A stretch of DNA of 64,000 nucleotides from CAWCBH01 sp963793785 (GTDB taxonomy: Bacteria > Actinomycetota > Thermoleophilia > Solirubrobacterales > 70-9). Position numbers and translations under genes: made by a program. The notes beneath the pieces were generated by a model, which ran no database searches, was not told where the DNA came from, and saw nothing but the letters and a program-made list of their open reading frames with translations. The DNA lies in the NCBI GenBank assembly GCA_963793785.1, contig CAWCBH010000003.1, positions 1,612,001-1,676,000 on the forward strand, given 5' to 3'. Below are positions 20,288 to 30,282 of the stretch, in pieces (within the stretch, counting starts at the first letter, position 1; each line of letters opens with the position of its first letter).

Positions 20288-21934
20288 CTCGTCTGCCTCA
20301 GGACGAGTCACCGGACACCCGGCGAGCAATGGATGGCGGAAATCTAGGTCGTCCCGCACTGGCGGCGGTGCTCGGCGTGCTCGCGCTCTGGTCGTTGGTG
20401 CCGCTGATCACCTTCCTCGTCCATGGCAACGGCAGCTACACCGGCGCTGATGGCCCGATCGCCGGCGATCAGCACCAGTACCTGGCGTGGGTGCGGGACT
20501 TCGGCGGGCACCTGCTCGCCCAGAACGACTTCGATCTGAGCGACAGCGCGCACGTCTTTCTTCACCCGATGTTCCTGCTCAGCGGACTCGGGTGGCGCAC
20601 GTTTGGCTCGATCGAGATCTGGCTGATCGTCTGGAAGCCGGTCGCCGTCGCGGTCCTCTGTCTGGGCTTCGCCTGCTATGTGCGCCGCATGATCAGAGGT
20701 CGCTCCGCTCAGGCGGCTGCGCTTGTGCTGGCGATCTTTTTCGCCACACCGGCCACGCCTCTCGCCGACTGGCTCGGCGCCGGCGAGGAGCGAATGGCTG
20801 GGCTCGGGACGCTTGCCGGGGAGCTGGCGCCCGCCTGGGAGCTGTGGGGGTACCTGCCGACGGTGATCGCGGTGGGGCTGATGCCACTCTTCCTGCTCGG
20901 CCTAGAACGCCTGCTCGACTGCGGCGGGGGTAAGATCGCGGCGCAGCGGCGGCTGCTCGCTCTGACGTCTCTCGCCGGACTGGACGACCTCTTGGCTGCA
21001 CCCCTGGCAAGGCGAGACGCTGCTCTTGATCGTCGCCGCGATGCTGGTCTGGCAGCGCTCCGCCGAGGAGGCGCGCCTGCTGGCGATCCCGGCTACGGCG
21101 ACCCTGGCGCCCCTCCTCTACTACTTCCTCCTCTCCCGCTTCCGACCCCTCCTGGGAGCTGGCGCAGTTGCAGAACGAGATCGGGCACCCACCTGTCACT
21201 TCGCTGATCGGGGCCCTGGCCCCGCTTGCCTTGCCGGCGCTGCTCGGAGTCCGTCGGCCCGAGGGCCCGGGCAACGCATGCTGCTGCTGTGGCCCGTCGC
21301 GAGCTTGATGGCCTACTTCGCGCTCAGCCCCTCCTTCGCCCCTCATGCGCTGGAGGGAATGAGCCTTCCGCTCGCGATCTTGGCGACGCGCGGCGTCTCG
21401 AAGCTGGTCGCATCCCGCGTCGTGTTGCCGGCCCTGGTCGTCCTCCTGACCCTGCCGGGGATGGCTTGGTGGTGCGACTTCTCCCGCGATGACTACGAGG
21501 CTCGCCATCAGGCCTACGAGCTGACCAGCAGCGAGCGGGACGCGCTGCGCTACGTGGAGTCGTTGCCGGGACAGGTAGGGGTGCTCACCTCCGGTTATCT
21601 GGGCACGGTCGTGCCCGCTTTCACGGGCAATCCGGTCTGGGTGGGACATCCGTCCTGGACTCCGGACTACCCCAGACCGTGTACGCCGGAGCTGAGCAGC
21701 TCCTAGAGGGCAGGATCGGACGCAGCGACGCACTCGCTCTGTTGGAGGAATCGGGGGCCGACGTCATCCTGTCTGACTGTCAGGGCCGCGCCGACTTCCT
21801 GGGGGCACTGGCGCCCCGAGTCCTCAGCGAGCGACGGTTTGGATGCGCTCGCGGGTACCCGCCTCAGGCCGGAGCGCAGCGAGCGGCTCATCCTGATGCG
21901 CCGAGGCGGTCGTGCGCAGCAGGACCGCGGCTGA
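20284..21934 (+). CDS. Polytopic membrane protein, GT-C-like, of the glycan locus (frameshifted)
   Basis: The 5' part (20284-20990) is one frame with a first helix ALAAVLGVLALWSLVPLITF, then DGPIAGDQHQYLAWVRDFG, an acidic periplasmic loop with Asp-Gln-x-Gln-Tyr, and further helices. From about 21026 the protein continues in another frame (LLLIVAAMLVWQRS, MLLLWPVASLMAYFALSPSFAPHALEGMSLPLAILATRG) and ends with a soluble region containing YVESLPGQVGVLTSGYLGTVVPAFTGN. There are indels near 20985, 21140, 21670 and 21850. It could be a glycosyltransferase or polymerase; no named family is certain. It ends 1 nt before the tRNA gene on the other strand. Confidence 0.6.
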
Positions 21935-21935
21935 G

Positions 21936-22008
21936 AGCGGACGACGGGTCTCGAACCCGCGACCTCCGGCTTGGGAAGCCGACGCTCTACCAACTGAGCT
22001 ACGTCCGC
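21936..22008 (-). tRNA. tRNA-Gly (anticodon CCC)
   Basis: Minus-strand sequence folds as a normal tRNA: acceptor GCGGACG pairs with CGTCCGC; D arm includes AGCTCAGTTGGTAGAGC; anticodon stem TCGGC/GCCGG encloses loop TTCCCAA, giving anticodon CCC (glycine GGG codons); T arm GCGGGTTCGAGACCCGT is canonical. Discriminator base is T. The CCA end is not encoded. It sits inside the glycan locus between a membrane protein gene and an NTF2-like gene. Confidence 0.93.
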
Positions 22009-22059
22009 GCGGGGGCCTGGTCTCGGGGCGAGACGCGCAGCAGGGACGCGGCGAGGACC

Positions 22060-22509
22060 TGAGGGGCCGCTCGGCCCGCGAGGGCGGCGCCGGCAGCAGG
22101 CCGAGGTCGCGCATGATCGCGGCGCCGTCGTAGTAGCTCGACCAGGTGGGTGATCGAGGTCGTCGGCGTCCAGCGAGGCGACGTCGACGCCAGCGGATCG
22201 GCGCCGGCGGCCGGTGGCGGCGAGGCCGGAGAGAGCTCGCCGCGATGGGTCATCGTCGCCCGCCATTCACCGCAGACGAAGCCCGTCGCCGGAGGCGAGT
22301 CCGGGTGATCTCGAAGCGCAGGTCGGGGAAGGCCTCCAGCACCCTGGCGGCGTGGGCCCGGATCGCGGCACTTGCCGCCGCGCGACCTCGCCGGCGCCGC
22401 GGTCGTCGTAGACGGCGTCGGCGGTGAAGAAGGCCGCCACCGCGTCGGGGTCGTGCGCGTTCCACGCCTCCAGATAGGCGGTCTGCAAGTCCTGCTCGGT
22501 CGTTGGCAT
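22060..22509 (-). pseudogene. NTF2/SnoaL-like small protein, frameshifted
   Basis: Starts ATG 22509: MPTTEQDLQTAYLEAWNAHDPDAVAAFF-TADAVYDDRGAGE, the typical first helices and strand of the SnoaL/NTF2-like family, then IRAHAARVLEAFPDLRFEITR, CGEWRATMTHRGEL and HLVELYDGAAIMRDLGLLP in other frames. Family members are small cone-shaped cyclases, isomerases or binding proteins; the substrate here is unknown. At least three indels. It is divergent from the ccmG-ccmH fusion. The 3' end is approximate. Confidence 0.6.
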
Positions 22510-22516
22510 CGGGCGC

Positions 22517-22522
22517 AATCTA
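22517..22522 (-). promoter_or_regulatory. Putative -10 box of the NTF2-like gene (leaderless layout)
   Basis: TAGATT on the minus strand lies 7 nt before ATG 22509, with no Shine-Dalgarno sequence. Confidence 0.42.
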
Positions 22523-22525
22523 CCC

Positions 22526-23516
22526 TTGATCGCCTTGAGCGCACGATCCTTGGTCGCCTTCTTGGCCGCGCTGGCTCTGGTCGGCCTGCTCGGCTTCGGC
22601 CTGCTTGCGAAGGGGTCGGGCAGCCTGGAGGTGGGCGCGGAGGCGCCGGCCGGGCCGTTGCCACGCCTCGAGGGCGGCACCGGGTCGCTCGCCGACTACC
22701 GGGGTCGAGTGGGTGCTGGTCAACTTCTGGGCTTCGTGGTGCGGCCCCTGCCGGGCCGAGTCCCCGGCGCTGGAGGAGTTTCACCGCAGCCGGCGCCAGG
22801 GGGGTGACTTCACGGTGCTGGGAATCGACACCCGTGACCTCAGCGTTGACGCGCGCGAGTTCGTCGGCGAGCTCGGCCTCAGCTACCCCCACTTCCGCGA
22901 CCCCGAAGGCGACGCGGCGGACGAGTGGGGGACGACCGGGGTGCCGGAGTCCTTCCTCGTCGACCCCCACGGCGAGGTGCGGCTGCTGCGCCGCGGGCCG
23001 GTGGACCGTGAATATCTGAGCCGGTTCGTGGCGCCCCTGATTGCGGGACCATCCACGTTGATGAGGGCGGCGGTCGCGACCACGATCGGGGCGCTGCTGC
23101 TGGGGTGGTGCACGCTCGCCCTCGCCGCCGAGCCGCGTGCCTCGCTTCCCGACCTCGAGGACGAGGTCATGTGCCCGATCTGCGGCACCCTGCTCGAGCT
23201 CTCCGAAGCACCGCAGGCCCAGCGCCAGCGCGTCTTCATCCGCGATCTGATCGCCGACGGCCGCGACAAGGAGCAGATCAAGGCGGCGCTGGTGGCCGAG
23301 TACGGGCAGGAGGTCCTGGCGCTGCCCGACGACGAGGGCTTTCAGCTCGCTGCCTATCTCGTACCGATCGCCGCGTTCGTCGTCGCCGCGATCGCGCTTG
23401 CGTTCGGCGTCCGCCGCTGGCGCCGGACCGGCGCGGGTGCGGCGGCGCAGCGCCGAGGCGCCGCTCCGCCCGCCGACGAGCGGCTCGATGCCGACATGCG
23501 CCGCTACGACCTCTAG
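22526..23516 (+). CDS. CcmG (DsbE/TlpA thioredoxin)-CcmH fusion for cytochrome c maturation
   Basis: N-terminal half: membrane anchor VAFLAALALVGLLGFGLLAK, then a TlpA/CcmG thioredoxin domain with VLVNFWASWCGPCRAESPALEEF (active site CGPC) and VPESFLVDPHGEV. Without any stop the frame continues through LSRFVAPLIAGPSTLM into a second signal/anchor and a CcmH domain, DLEDEVMCPICGTLLELSEAPQAQRQR (CPIC) with LVAEYGQEVLALP and a final membrane helix. CcmG and CcmH reduce apocytochrome haem-site cysteines. A single indel near 22710 splits the N-terminal 60 residues from the rest. Start is TTG 22526. An internal ATG at 23061 could also make CcmH alone. Confidence 0.82.
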
Positions 23517-23523
23517 CCGGCCG

Positions 23524-24562
23524 ATGGACAGCGACCGCATCCTCGCTTCCGAGTGGTACGCGCTGATGCTGGGCGATCGCTGCGCAGCTCCTGAGGCCAC
23601 GCTGCAGGCTTTGTTCGGCAGTCGTCTGGCGGCGACCGCGCAGCGCTTCTCGCTATTGCGCGGGATCCTCCTTCATCGCGCCGCGCGCGACTTCGCGCTC
23701 GTGGCGCTGGTGCGAAGAGGAGCCGGGAGCCGGCACCTTCCTCGTCCTCGAGGCGCTACGGCGGGGGCCACCCCGGCTTGTCTTCCTGGAGTACATCGGC
23801 GCCGCTCGGCCCCGCACCGTCGTGGGTAGGTTGCGATTTCGGCTTCGAACCCTCGTCGAAGGACTAGCGCTGCGCCGGGGGATGACCCTCGGCCACGTTC
23901 TCACCGCCTGGGAGGCGGAGGAGTATGCGGGCCGGCTCGGAGTGCCGGCGGGTCGGTTCCGGGTCATTCGCTGGCCGCTGGTCCGCGACGCCGCCGTGCG
24001 CCCCGGACCTCCCGTAACCGCGAGCCCGCAGGTCGTCTCCTCGGGACGCGCCTATTGCGATTGGGAGACGCTCTTCGCCGCGGCTCGAGGAAGGGGCTGG
24101 GAGCTGCTGGCGATCTGCGGCCGGCCCGACTTCGAGCGCGTCCGCACCCTCGCCAGCGACGCCGGGGCCGAGGTCCGCTGCGAGGTTTCGCGCGCCGACC
24201 ACGACCTGGCCCTCGCTCAAGCGCGTGTCTATGCCCTCTGCCTCGATCGGCGCGCGGTCAGCGCCGGGCAGGTCCGCCTGGCGTCCGCGGTCGGGGCCGG
24301 CGTGCCGGTGGTCGCGACCAGCGTGCCGGCGATAGAGGACTACGCAAGCGAGGAAACCGCGGTGCTGGTCCCACCCGGCGATCCGGGTGCGCTCGGCGAC
24401 GCGGTGGACCGGCTCCTCGCCGATCCGGCGGCAGCATTGTCGCTGCGTGACGCGGCCTTTCGCCGGGCCTCCAGCTGGACCTATGCCGAGTACTTCGCGG
24501 CAATCGACGACCTGCTCCGGGAGGCGGTCGCGATCTCGGGCCGGCAACGGGCCCAAGCCTGA
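23524..24562 (+). CDS. Glycosyltransferase family 4-like protein, frameshifted
   Basis: Begins MDSDRILASEWYALMLGDRC; after an indel near 23715 the frame gives FLVLEALRRGPPRLVFLEYIG and, from about 23822, an intact C-terminal 246 residues with VVSSGRAYCDWETLFAAARGRGWELLAICG, a GT-B donor-side Rossmann domain, and RLASAVGAGVPVVATSVPAIEDYASEETAVLVPPGDPGALGDAVDRLL, the usual GT4 donor-binding end. It starts 7 nt after the ccmG-ccmH stop, so may be co-transcribed with it. Sugar specificity unknown. Confidence 0.68.
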
Positions 24563-24572
24563 TCGCCGGCGA

Positions 24573-25528
24573 TCAGAGGACCAGCACGCCATGGCGCACC
24601 GCTCCACGCGCGATCGCAAACGTCTCGACGGCGTCGTGAAGGGCGAGGAAGGGCATGTGGGCGCGGCTGACTCCCAGCTCGTTGCAGCGGCCGTAGAGCT
24701 CACGGTAAAACGGCAAAGTGAGCAGCAGAGCGGGCGGGAACCTATGAGCAGCCGCTGCTCCCGCGACAGCGAGCAGCAGCTTCGCGTGCGAGGGCTTCCA
24801 GAACAAGCCCCACGACAGCTCCGATCGCAGCGCGCGATGGCGGCGAAAGATCCGCACCGACGGCGACCAGCGAAGCGCCACCCGCAGGATTCCCACCGGG
24901 CCGAGATCCTCGATCGCATGGTGGACGAGCGCGTCGGGAGCATAGACGAACCGCGTTCCCCAGCTCGATCGCCCGCCAGGCGAGGTCGGCGTCCTCGCCC
25001 GGCGGGGAAGGATTGGATCGAACCCGTCCAGCTTCTCCAGCGTGGTCCGCGGATAGGCGATGTTGCAGGTCTCGATACCAGGGACCGAGCCGGCGGATCC
25101 GCAGCGTCCGCGAGTAGGGGCCAAGCTGTCGCGCCTCGCGCGGGTTGGGCTCGGTGCGCCCCTGGATGACCTTGTCGGCCCCGGCTTCACTGGCGACGAG
25201 GATCGCCGCAAGCCAGCCCGGCGCGGGCTCGGTGTCGTCGTCGGTGAAGGCGATCAGCGGAGCCGTCGAGAGCCGCCAGCCGGCGTTGCGGGCCGCCCCT
25301 GGGCCCCCCGGCCGATCGCGCAGTGACGAAGCGGAAACGGAAGGGCACCCGGCGTGCCACCGCGGACAGCAGGGTCTGGATGCGGTCGCGCGAACCGTCG
25401 TCGGAGACGATCACCTCGAACCGCTCCGGATCGACAGACTGTCGCGCAAGCGCCTCCAGCAGCGCGCCGAGCCGCCACTCGCGGTCTCGGGTGGCGACGA
25501 CGACAGCTACCTGCGGGCTCGGCTGCAT
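24573..25528 (-). pseudogene. Glycosyltransferase family 2, frameshifted
   Basis: Starts ATG 25528 overlapping the flippase stop region: QVAVVVATRDREWRLGALLEAL, FEVIVSDDGSRD. After indels between 25290 and 24960 it continues ETCNIAYPRTTLEKLDGFDP, TRFVYAPDALVHHAIEDLGPVGILR and a membrane-associated C-terminus with HAKLLLAVAGAAAAHRFPPALLLTLPFY. The order matches GT2 enzymes with a C-terminal hydrophobic region, like those at 29298 and 31005. Part of a minus-strand operon of six glycan genes. Confidence 0.68.
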
Positions 25529-25530
25529 CT

Positions 25531-27010
25531 TCAGCCCGCTCCTGCCGGGGCTGAGCGGCCGCCGCGCAGATAGCCGAGCGCCTCGCGGATCAGTGCCCGC
25601 TCGAGCACGAGAGTCAATCGCGATCGTGACCACGCAGTAGAGCGCCAGCTCAGCCAGGGCGAGGTCGAGGGTGCGCTGTCCGGTGTCGCCACCCGGACCA
25701 CGAGGACCGCGAGCACCGCCGGGATCGTCGGCGCGGTCGCCCGCAGGACGTACCCGAACACCTCGAACCCTGGAAACAACTTGGCCGACGAAATAGGCGC
25801 GCATCGCCAGCGTCGCCGCGGTCATCACCGCCATACCGGCCGCGAAACCGGGCAGGCCGAAGACGAGCAGCAGCGGAATCGCGGTGACGCAGAAGACGAC
25901 CGTCGTGACGAAGACGACCTTGGCAATCGGCTTTGTTTCGCCGACCACGCGGTAGAAGGCGCTCCAGTTGAAGCCGATGTGGTTGAGGGCCGCCGTGATC
26001 CCGAAGACCTGGAAGAGGACGAGGGCTTCGCTCCACTCGTCGCCGATCCCGAACTCGATCAGGTCGGCAGCGAACAGCGACAGCCCGATGCCGAACGGCA
26101 TCCCCCACATCAGCGTCAGCCGGTTCGACTTGGTGAACGCCTCCTTCAGCAGCTCGCGGTTGTCTCGTACCCGGCAAACCGCCGGATAGATCGTCTGCGT
26201 GATCACGGTGTCGATGCGATCGGTGTAGGCGGCGAAGTTCCCCGCCAGGGCGATCGCGCCGGCACCTGCTAGCCCGGCCGCGACGTTGCCGAAGAAGACC
26301 GACAAGAAGCCGATCAGCATCCCGCTGGCGCCGGCGATGACCAGCGGCCAGGAAAAGCTGAAGTACTCGCGCATCGTGCCGTGCTCGTATCTGAATCGCA
26401 GCGGGTAGGGGCAGGCGGCGATGGCGCCCAGCGCGGCGGCCCAGCTGCCGGCCATGAAGCCGATGACGAGGCTCCAGTAGCCGAGCCCGGCGATCGCCAG
26501 AGCGATCGTGACGACGAACGAGGTCACCGGGTCGACCGCGGAGAGCAGCCGCTGGCGGAGAAAGTCCATCCGCCGATAGAAGATCCAGATCGGGGCCTGC
26601 AGGGCGATCCCCGGGATCACCAGCGCGATCACCAGGCCGGGGACCAGAAGCTCCTCCTGCCCGTAGGCGAGCGCGAGCAGGGGCGCCAGCGCCGCGAGTA
26701 GGACCACCAGGATCAGCGACGACAGCACCTCGAGGGTGAAGGCCTTCTGGAATGCGATCTCCTGGTCGGCTTCGTCCTGCTGGATGAACTTGTCACTGAC
26801 ACCGGTCGTCTTGATCGCAACGACCAACCCCAATGTCAGGAAGAGCGCACCCCAGACCCCATAATCGGCCGCCGTCAGCAGGCCGGCGGCGACCACGGTC
26901 TTCAGCAGGTTGAGGCTGCCGAGCCCGATCTGAAAGGCCGAATTGATGACCGTGCCACGCGCCGCGAGCCGGCGCCGGCTGCCAACCGGCTCGGAGGCGC
27001 GGGTGCTCAA
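25531..27010 (-). CDS. Oligosaccharide flippase (Wzx, MOP superfamily)
   Basis: A polytopic protein with 12-14 predicted helices. It opens VINSAFQIGLGSLNLLKTVVAAGLLTAADYGVWGALF, the classic first two helices of polysaccharide flippases, and contains FYRRMDFLRQRLL and WSAFYRVVGETKPIAKV. It moves undecaprenyl-linked repeat units across the membrane. The frame is intact from 27010 to about 25775; the last 80 residues continue in a second frame (FEVFGYVLRATAPTIPAVLAVLV) after one indel, with a further indel near 25680. TTG 27010 overlaps the stop of the upstream GT4 gene. A frame accident joins it to the downstream GT2 in one long ORF; that fusion is not real. Confidence 0.85.
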
Positions 27011-28194
27011 CTCGGACCGCCGCCGGCCGCGAGCAGCATCTCCTCGGCCGCCTCGTGGAAGGCGTTCGGATCGATCCCGGCGACCGTCTCCAATCCGCGC
27101 TCGCGCAACATCGACCGCAGATCGGCGTCGCCGGCCAGGCGCCGTACGGCGGCGGCGAGCGGCGGCGCCCCCTCGTCGACGTCGAAGAGGAGGCAGTTCT
27201 CACCGTCGCGCAGGTACTCGCCCGAGCCTCCGCGACCGCTGGCGACGACCGGGGTGCCGACGGCCATCGCCTCGAGCGGCACGAGGCCCCAGGGCTCGAG
27301 CCAGCGGACCGGGAAGAGGAGGGCGTCGGCGGCCGCGTACTCGCGCGCCAGCTCCTGCCGGGTCGCGACGCCGAACTGCACCCGCTCGTCCAGCGCCTCC
27401 CGCCGGGTCAGCTCACGCAGCTCTTCGAGGTGGGACTCGTCGCCGCCGCCGAGCACCGTCAGCGTGGCCTCGTCGGGCAGCATGGTGAGGGCAAGTATTG
27501 CGGCGTCGATGCCCTTGCGCGGGTCAATCCTTCCCGCGTAGAGCAACCGCCACCCCCACGGCTTGACGGGTGCGGGGGCGAAGGTCTCGCGGTCGACGCC
27601 CTGGTGGACGACCTGGGTCTGCGCAAGCCGCCAGCGCTCCAGCGCCCGGCGGCGCAGGATCTCGCTCGGGAACAGCGCCGGCCCGGCGGCGGCGAGGTCG
27701 AGCCGGGTCGGCACACCGGTCAGACGCGCGGCCGGCGCGGCGGCGAGCCGCCGCGGGCCGCGGAAGGTCGCCGACCATGCGTCCCGCTCGGGCCCGTAGA
27801 GCATCCAGTCGTCGCAGACGACGGCGACCGAACCGAGGCCGCGCCCGCGTCCCCGCTCGATCAGCGACAGTGACATCCCGCCCATTGCCATCCAAGCTAT
27901 GGCCGCCGGGCCGAACTCGCGCAGGTTGGCCTCGAAGATGGTGCTGTTGTGCCGCTCGATCCGCAGGCGTTCGCGCAGGGTCGTCGGCGGCCACTCGTGA
28001 TCGCTCCAGTACCAGCGCAACTCCCTTCGCACGTCGGGGTCGCTGTCGACGGCGCCGTCGCGCCTGAAGTCAGTCGTCAGCACTCGAACGGCGTGACCGC
28101 GTGCGCGCAGGTGGAGAACCAGCGCTTCCCAGATCAGCTCGTAGCCGCCCAGGTGATGCGGCGGGTACATGTTGCCGACGGTGAGGACCCGCAT
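27007..28194 (-). CDS. Glycosyltransferase family 4
   Basis: From ATG 28194 the protein has 395 residues: MRVLTVGNMYPPHHLGGYELIWEAL (the GT4 glycine-rich acceptor-side opening), LLYAGRIDPRKGIDAAILAL, and the E-x7-E donor motif LEPWGLVPLEAMAVGTPVVASGRGG. These retaining enzymes use nucleotide sugars at the cytoplasmic face. The in-frame extension to 28452 is a shadow of the neighbouring GT4 gene. It overlaps the flippase start by 4 nt and lies 13 nt after the next GT4 stop. Intact. Confidence 0.92.
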   Translation of the reverse strand: MRVLTVGNMYPPHHLGGYELIWEALVLHLRARGHAVRVLTTDFRRDGAVDSDPDVRRELRWYWSDHEWPPTTLRERLRIERHNSTIFEANLREFGPAAIAWMAMGGMSLSLIERGRGRGLGSVAVVCDDWMLYGPERDAWSATFRGPRRLAAAPAARLTGVPTRLDLAAAGPALFPSEILRRRALERWRLAQTQVVHQGVDRETFAPAPVKPWGWRLLYAGRIDPRKGIDAAILALTMLPDEATLTVLGGGDESHLEELRELTRREALDERVQFGVATRQELAREYAAADALLFPVRWLEPWGLVPLEAMAVGTPVVASGRGGSGEYLRDGENCLLFDVDEGAPPLAAAVRRLAGDADLRSMLRERGLETVAGIDPNAFHEAAEEMLLAAGGGPS

Positions 28195-28207
28195 CCACGC
28201 CTCCGGC

Positions 28208-29296
28208 CTAGGCGACCGAACCGTAGAAGCGTTCGTGGCGGTCGACCAGCGGCTCGAGTCCGTAGTCGGCGGCGCGGGCCCGGCAAGCCGCCGGTGTTTC
28301 CGGGTCGAGCGCCTGGTCGATGACCTCGTCCATCGCCCGCGCCAGCGCAGCGGGGTCGTCCGGTTCGAACAGCCGCCCGATCTCCGCCTGGCCATCGAGC
28401 AGCTCCGGCGGGGCACCGGAGTCCGCCGCGACCACCGCCGTACCTGACGCAAGCGACTCGAGGACGACCATCCCCTGCGCTTCGTCGACAGCGGGCAGCA
28501 CGGTACCCCAGGCTCGACCGTAAGCTGCGGCGAGCGCGCCGGCCGAATTGAGGTCCGCCCATTCGGCGCCGGCCGGCAAGTCCGGCCTCGTGCCGGCGAT
28601 CGACGGGTCGGGGTTGTCGGCCAGCAGAAGCCTCACTTCAGGGCGTTCCCGACGCAGGCGCTCGAACGCCTCGAGCAGCAGGCCTACCCTCTTGCGGGGA
28701 TCGGTGAATGACGCGGCGCAGAGCAGCGTCGGCTGCTCGAACCGCCGCCCCGCCGGGGCGAAGGCCTCGAGGTCGACGCCGGCCGGGAGCACCTCGGGCC
28801 TGACGAACAGGTGGTGGCGAAAGGCGGCCGCCGCCGCCTCGCTCAGCGCGGTGACCGCGCGAGAGCGCTCGATGCAGCGGCGCAGCATCGCCAGCCGGTA
28901 GCGCCGTGCGACCAGGTAGGTGCGGGTGGCGACGCCGTGGAACGAATAGACGACCGGGGGTCCGCCGACCGCCTGCGCCGTGACCGCCGCGAACGCCGAC
29001 GAGAGATGGAAAGCGTGGGCGAGGTCGAAGCGGCCGAGGGCCAGTCTCCGAACCACGTCAGGGAGCGTCTCCAGGAACAGCTCGTAGAGGCCCATCCCCG
29101 GCAAGCGGGGAGGCCGGCGGGACCGGACCACCTGCATCCCGTCCTCGATCGAAACGATGCTCACACCCGGATGGCTCGTAAGGAGCGTCACCTCGTGCCC
29201 TCGCCGCGCCAGCGCGGTGCCGAGGTCGTGGACGATCCGCTCGGAGCCGCGGTGGACCTCGGGCCAATACACCGGGTGAACCAGGGCCAGTCGCAT
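28208..29296 (-). CDS. Glycosyltransferase family 4
   Basis: From ATG 29296: MRLALVHPVYWPEVHRGSERIVHDLG, then TLLCAASFTDPRKRVGLLLEAF and the E-x7-E motif EAQGMVVLESLASGTAVVAADSGAPPELL. Length 362 residues, normal for GT4. The start sits 1 nt after the stop of the GT2 gene upstream; the longer frame to 29458 adds only antisense-like sequence. Together with the gene at 27007 it probably adds successive sugars of one repeat unit (inferred). Intact. Confidence 0.92.
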   Translation of the reverse strand: MRLALVHPVYWPEVHRGSERIVHDLGTALARRGHEVTLLTSHPGVSIVSIEDGMQVVRSRRPPRLPGMGLYELFLETLPDVVRRLALGRFDLAHAFHLSSAFAAVTAQAVGGPPVVYSFHGVATRTYLVARRYRLAMLRRCIERSRAVTALSEAAAAAFRHHLFVRPEVLPAGVDLEAFAPAGRRFEQPTLLCAASFTDPRKRVGLLLEAFERLRRERPEVRLLLADNPDPSIAGTRPDLPAGAEWADLNSAGALAAAYGRAWGTVLPAVDEAQGMVVLESLASGTAVVAADSGAPPELLDGQAEIGRLFEPDDPAALARAMDEVIDQALDPETPAACRARAADYGLEPLVDRHERFYGSVA

Positions 29297-29297
29297 G

Positions 29298-30259
29298 TCA
29301 GACCAGCGGTGTTCGTACGCGGATCGCGCCCGCGACCGTGGCGGCTGTCTCGCGCAGGTCGAGGAGTAGGCGGGCCGGCATGCTGGCCGCGACAGCGGCG
29401 AGGTGCCTGGTCGAAGGAGCGACGCCGGTGTCGTAGTTTTCGATCGCGTAAGGGGCAACCGCCAGAGCGGCCGCGAGCGGCCGGCGCCGAGCCATGCAGA
29501 TTCCGGCGAGCGCCAGCAGGGCCATCGCGTGCGACCGCTTCCAGAACAGCCGCAGAAAGATCCGCTTGCGCTGCGCCGGGTGGCGCCGGATCACCTTGGC
29601 TACCTCGGCGGCGCGTGCGGTGTCTCCCCGAGCGCTGAGGATGTTCCGCGTGTGGACGGCGTGCCAGACGAGCGCCTCCGGCGCGAAGACCGCTCGCGCG
29701 CCCGCGGCGGTGCCGCGGAGGCCCAGATCGGTGTCCTCGCCATAGGCCAGCGTCTCGTCGAACCCGCCGAGCTCGCGAAGCAGGCTGCGGGGGAGCGCCA
29801 GGTTTGCGGTCGGAAACCAGCCATCGGCGCCGTCCACGGTGAGGCTTCGCGCGAGCCCGGTCAGCAGGTGGATCTCGTCGGGATCGGGGCTGACCCGTCC
29901 CTGGACGATCAGGGCGCCCGGAGTGGCCGCCGCCGCGGCGAGCAGACTCGCCAGCCAACCGCTGGACGGCCGGCAGTCATCGTCGGTGAACGCGATCATC
30001 TGGCCGCCGGACTGGCGCCACCCTGCGTTCCGCTTCGCGGAGGGGGTGGCACGCCCGGCAGCGTCAGGATCCGGCAGTTGAGTCGATCGGGAACCTCGGC
30101 GCGCTGCGGCTCATCGTCGCTGTCGCGAACCACGATCACCTCGAAAGCGCCGGGATCGAGCGTCTGCTCGGCCAGCGAATCGAGCGCGAAGGCGAGCCGC
30201 GTCTCCCGGCCGCGAGTCGGGATCACGACGCTGACCGCGATCTGCTCCTGGCTCCCCAC
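29298..30259 (-). CDS. Glycosyltransferase family 2, one frameshift
   Basis: Starts GTG 30259: QIAVSVVIPTRGRETRLAFALDSLAEQTLDPGAFEVIVVRDSDDEP. After one indel near 30040 it continues MIAFTDDDCRPSSGWLASLL (DDD, the metal/nucleotide site), FPTANLALPRSLLRELGGFDETLAYGEDTDLGLR (catalytic-base region) and a C-terminal hydrophobic domain HAMALLALAGICMARRRPLAAALAVAPYAIENYD. About 320 residues. The stop overlaps the region just before the GT4 ATG at 29296. Confidence 0.8.
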
Positions 30260-30282
30260 CGCCGGCGCTCCGCGAGCCGTAC

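Noticed and set aside
25187..27010. Flippase fused to a GT2 domain in one frame
   Set aside because: The flippase C-terminal helices are in another frame with a proper stop at 25531 and the GT2 has its own ATG at 25528, so the fusion comes from indels.
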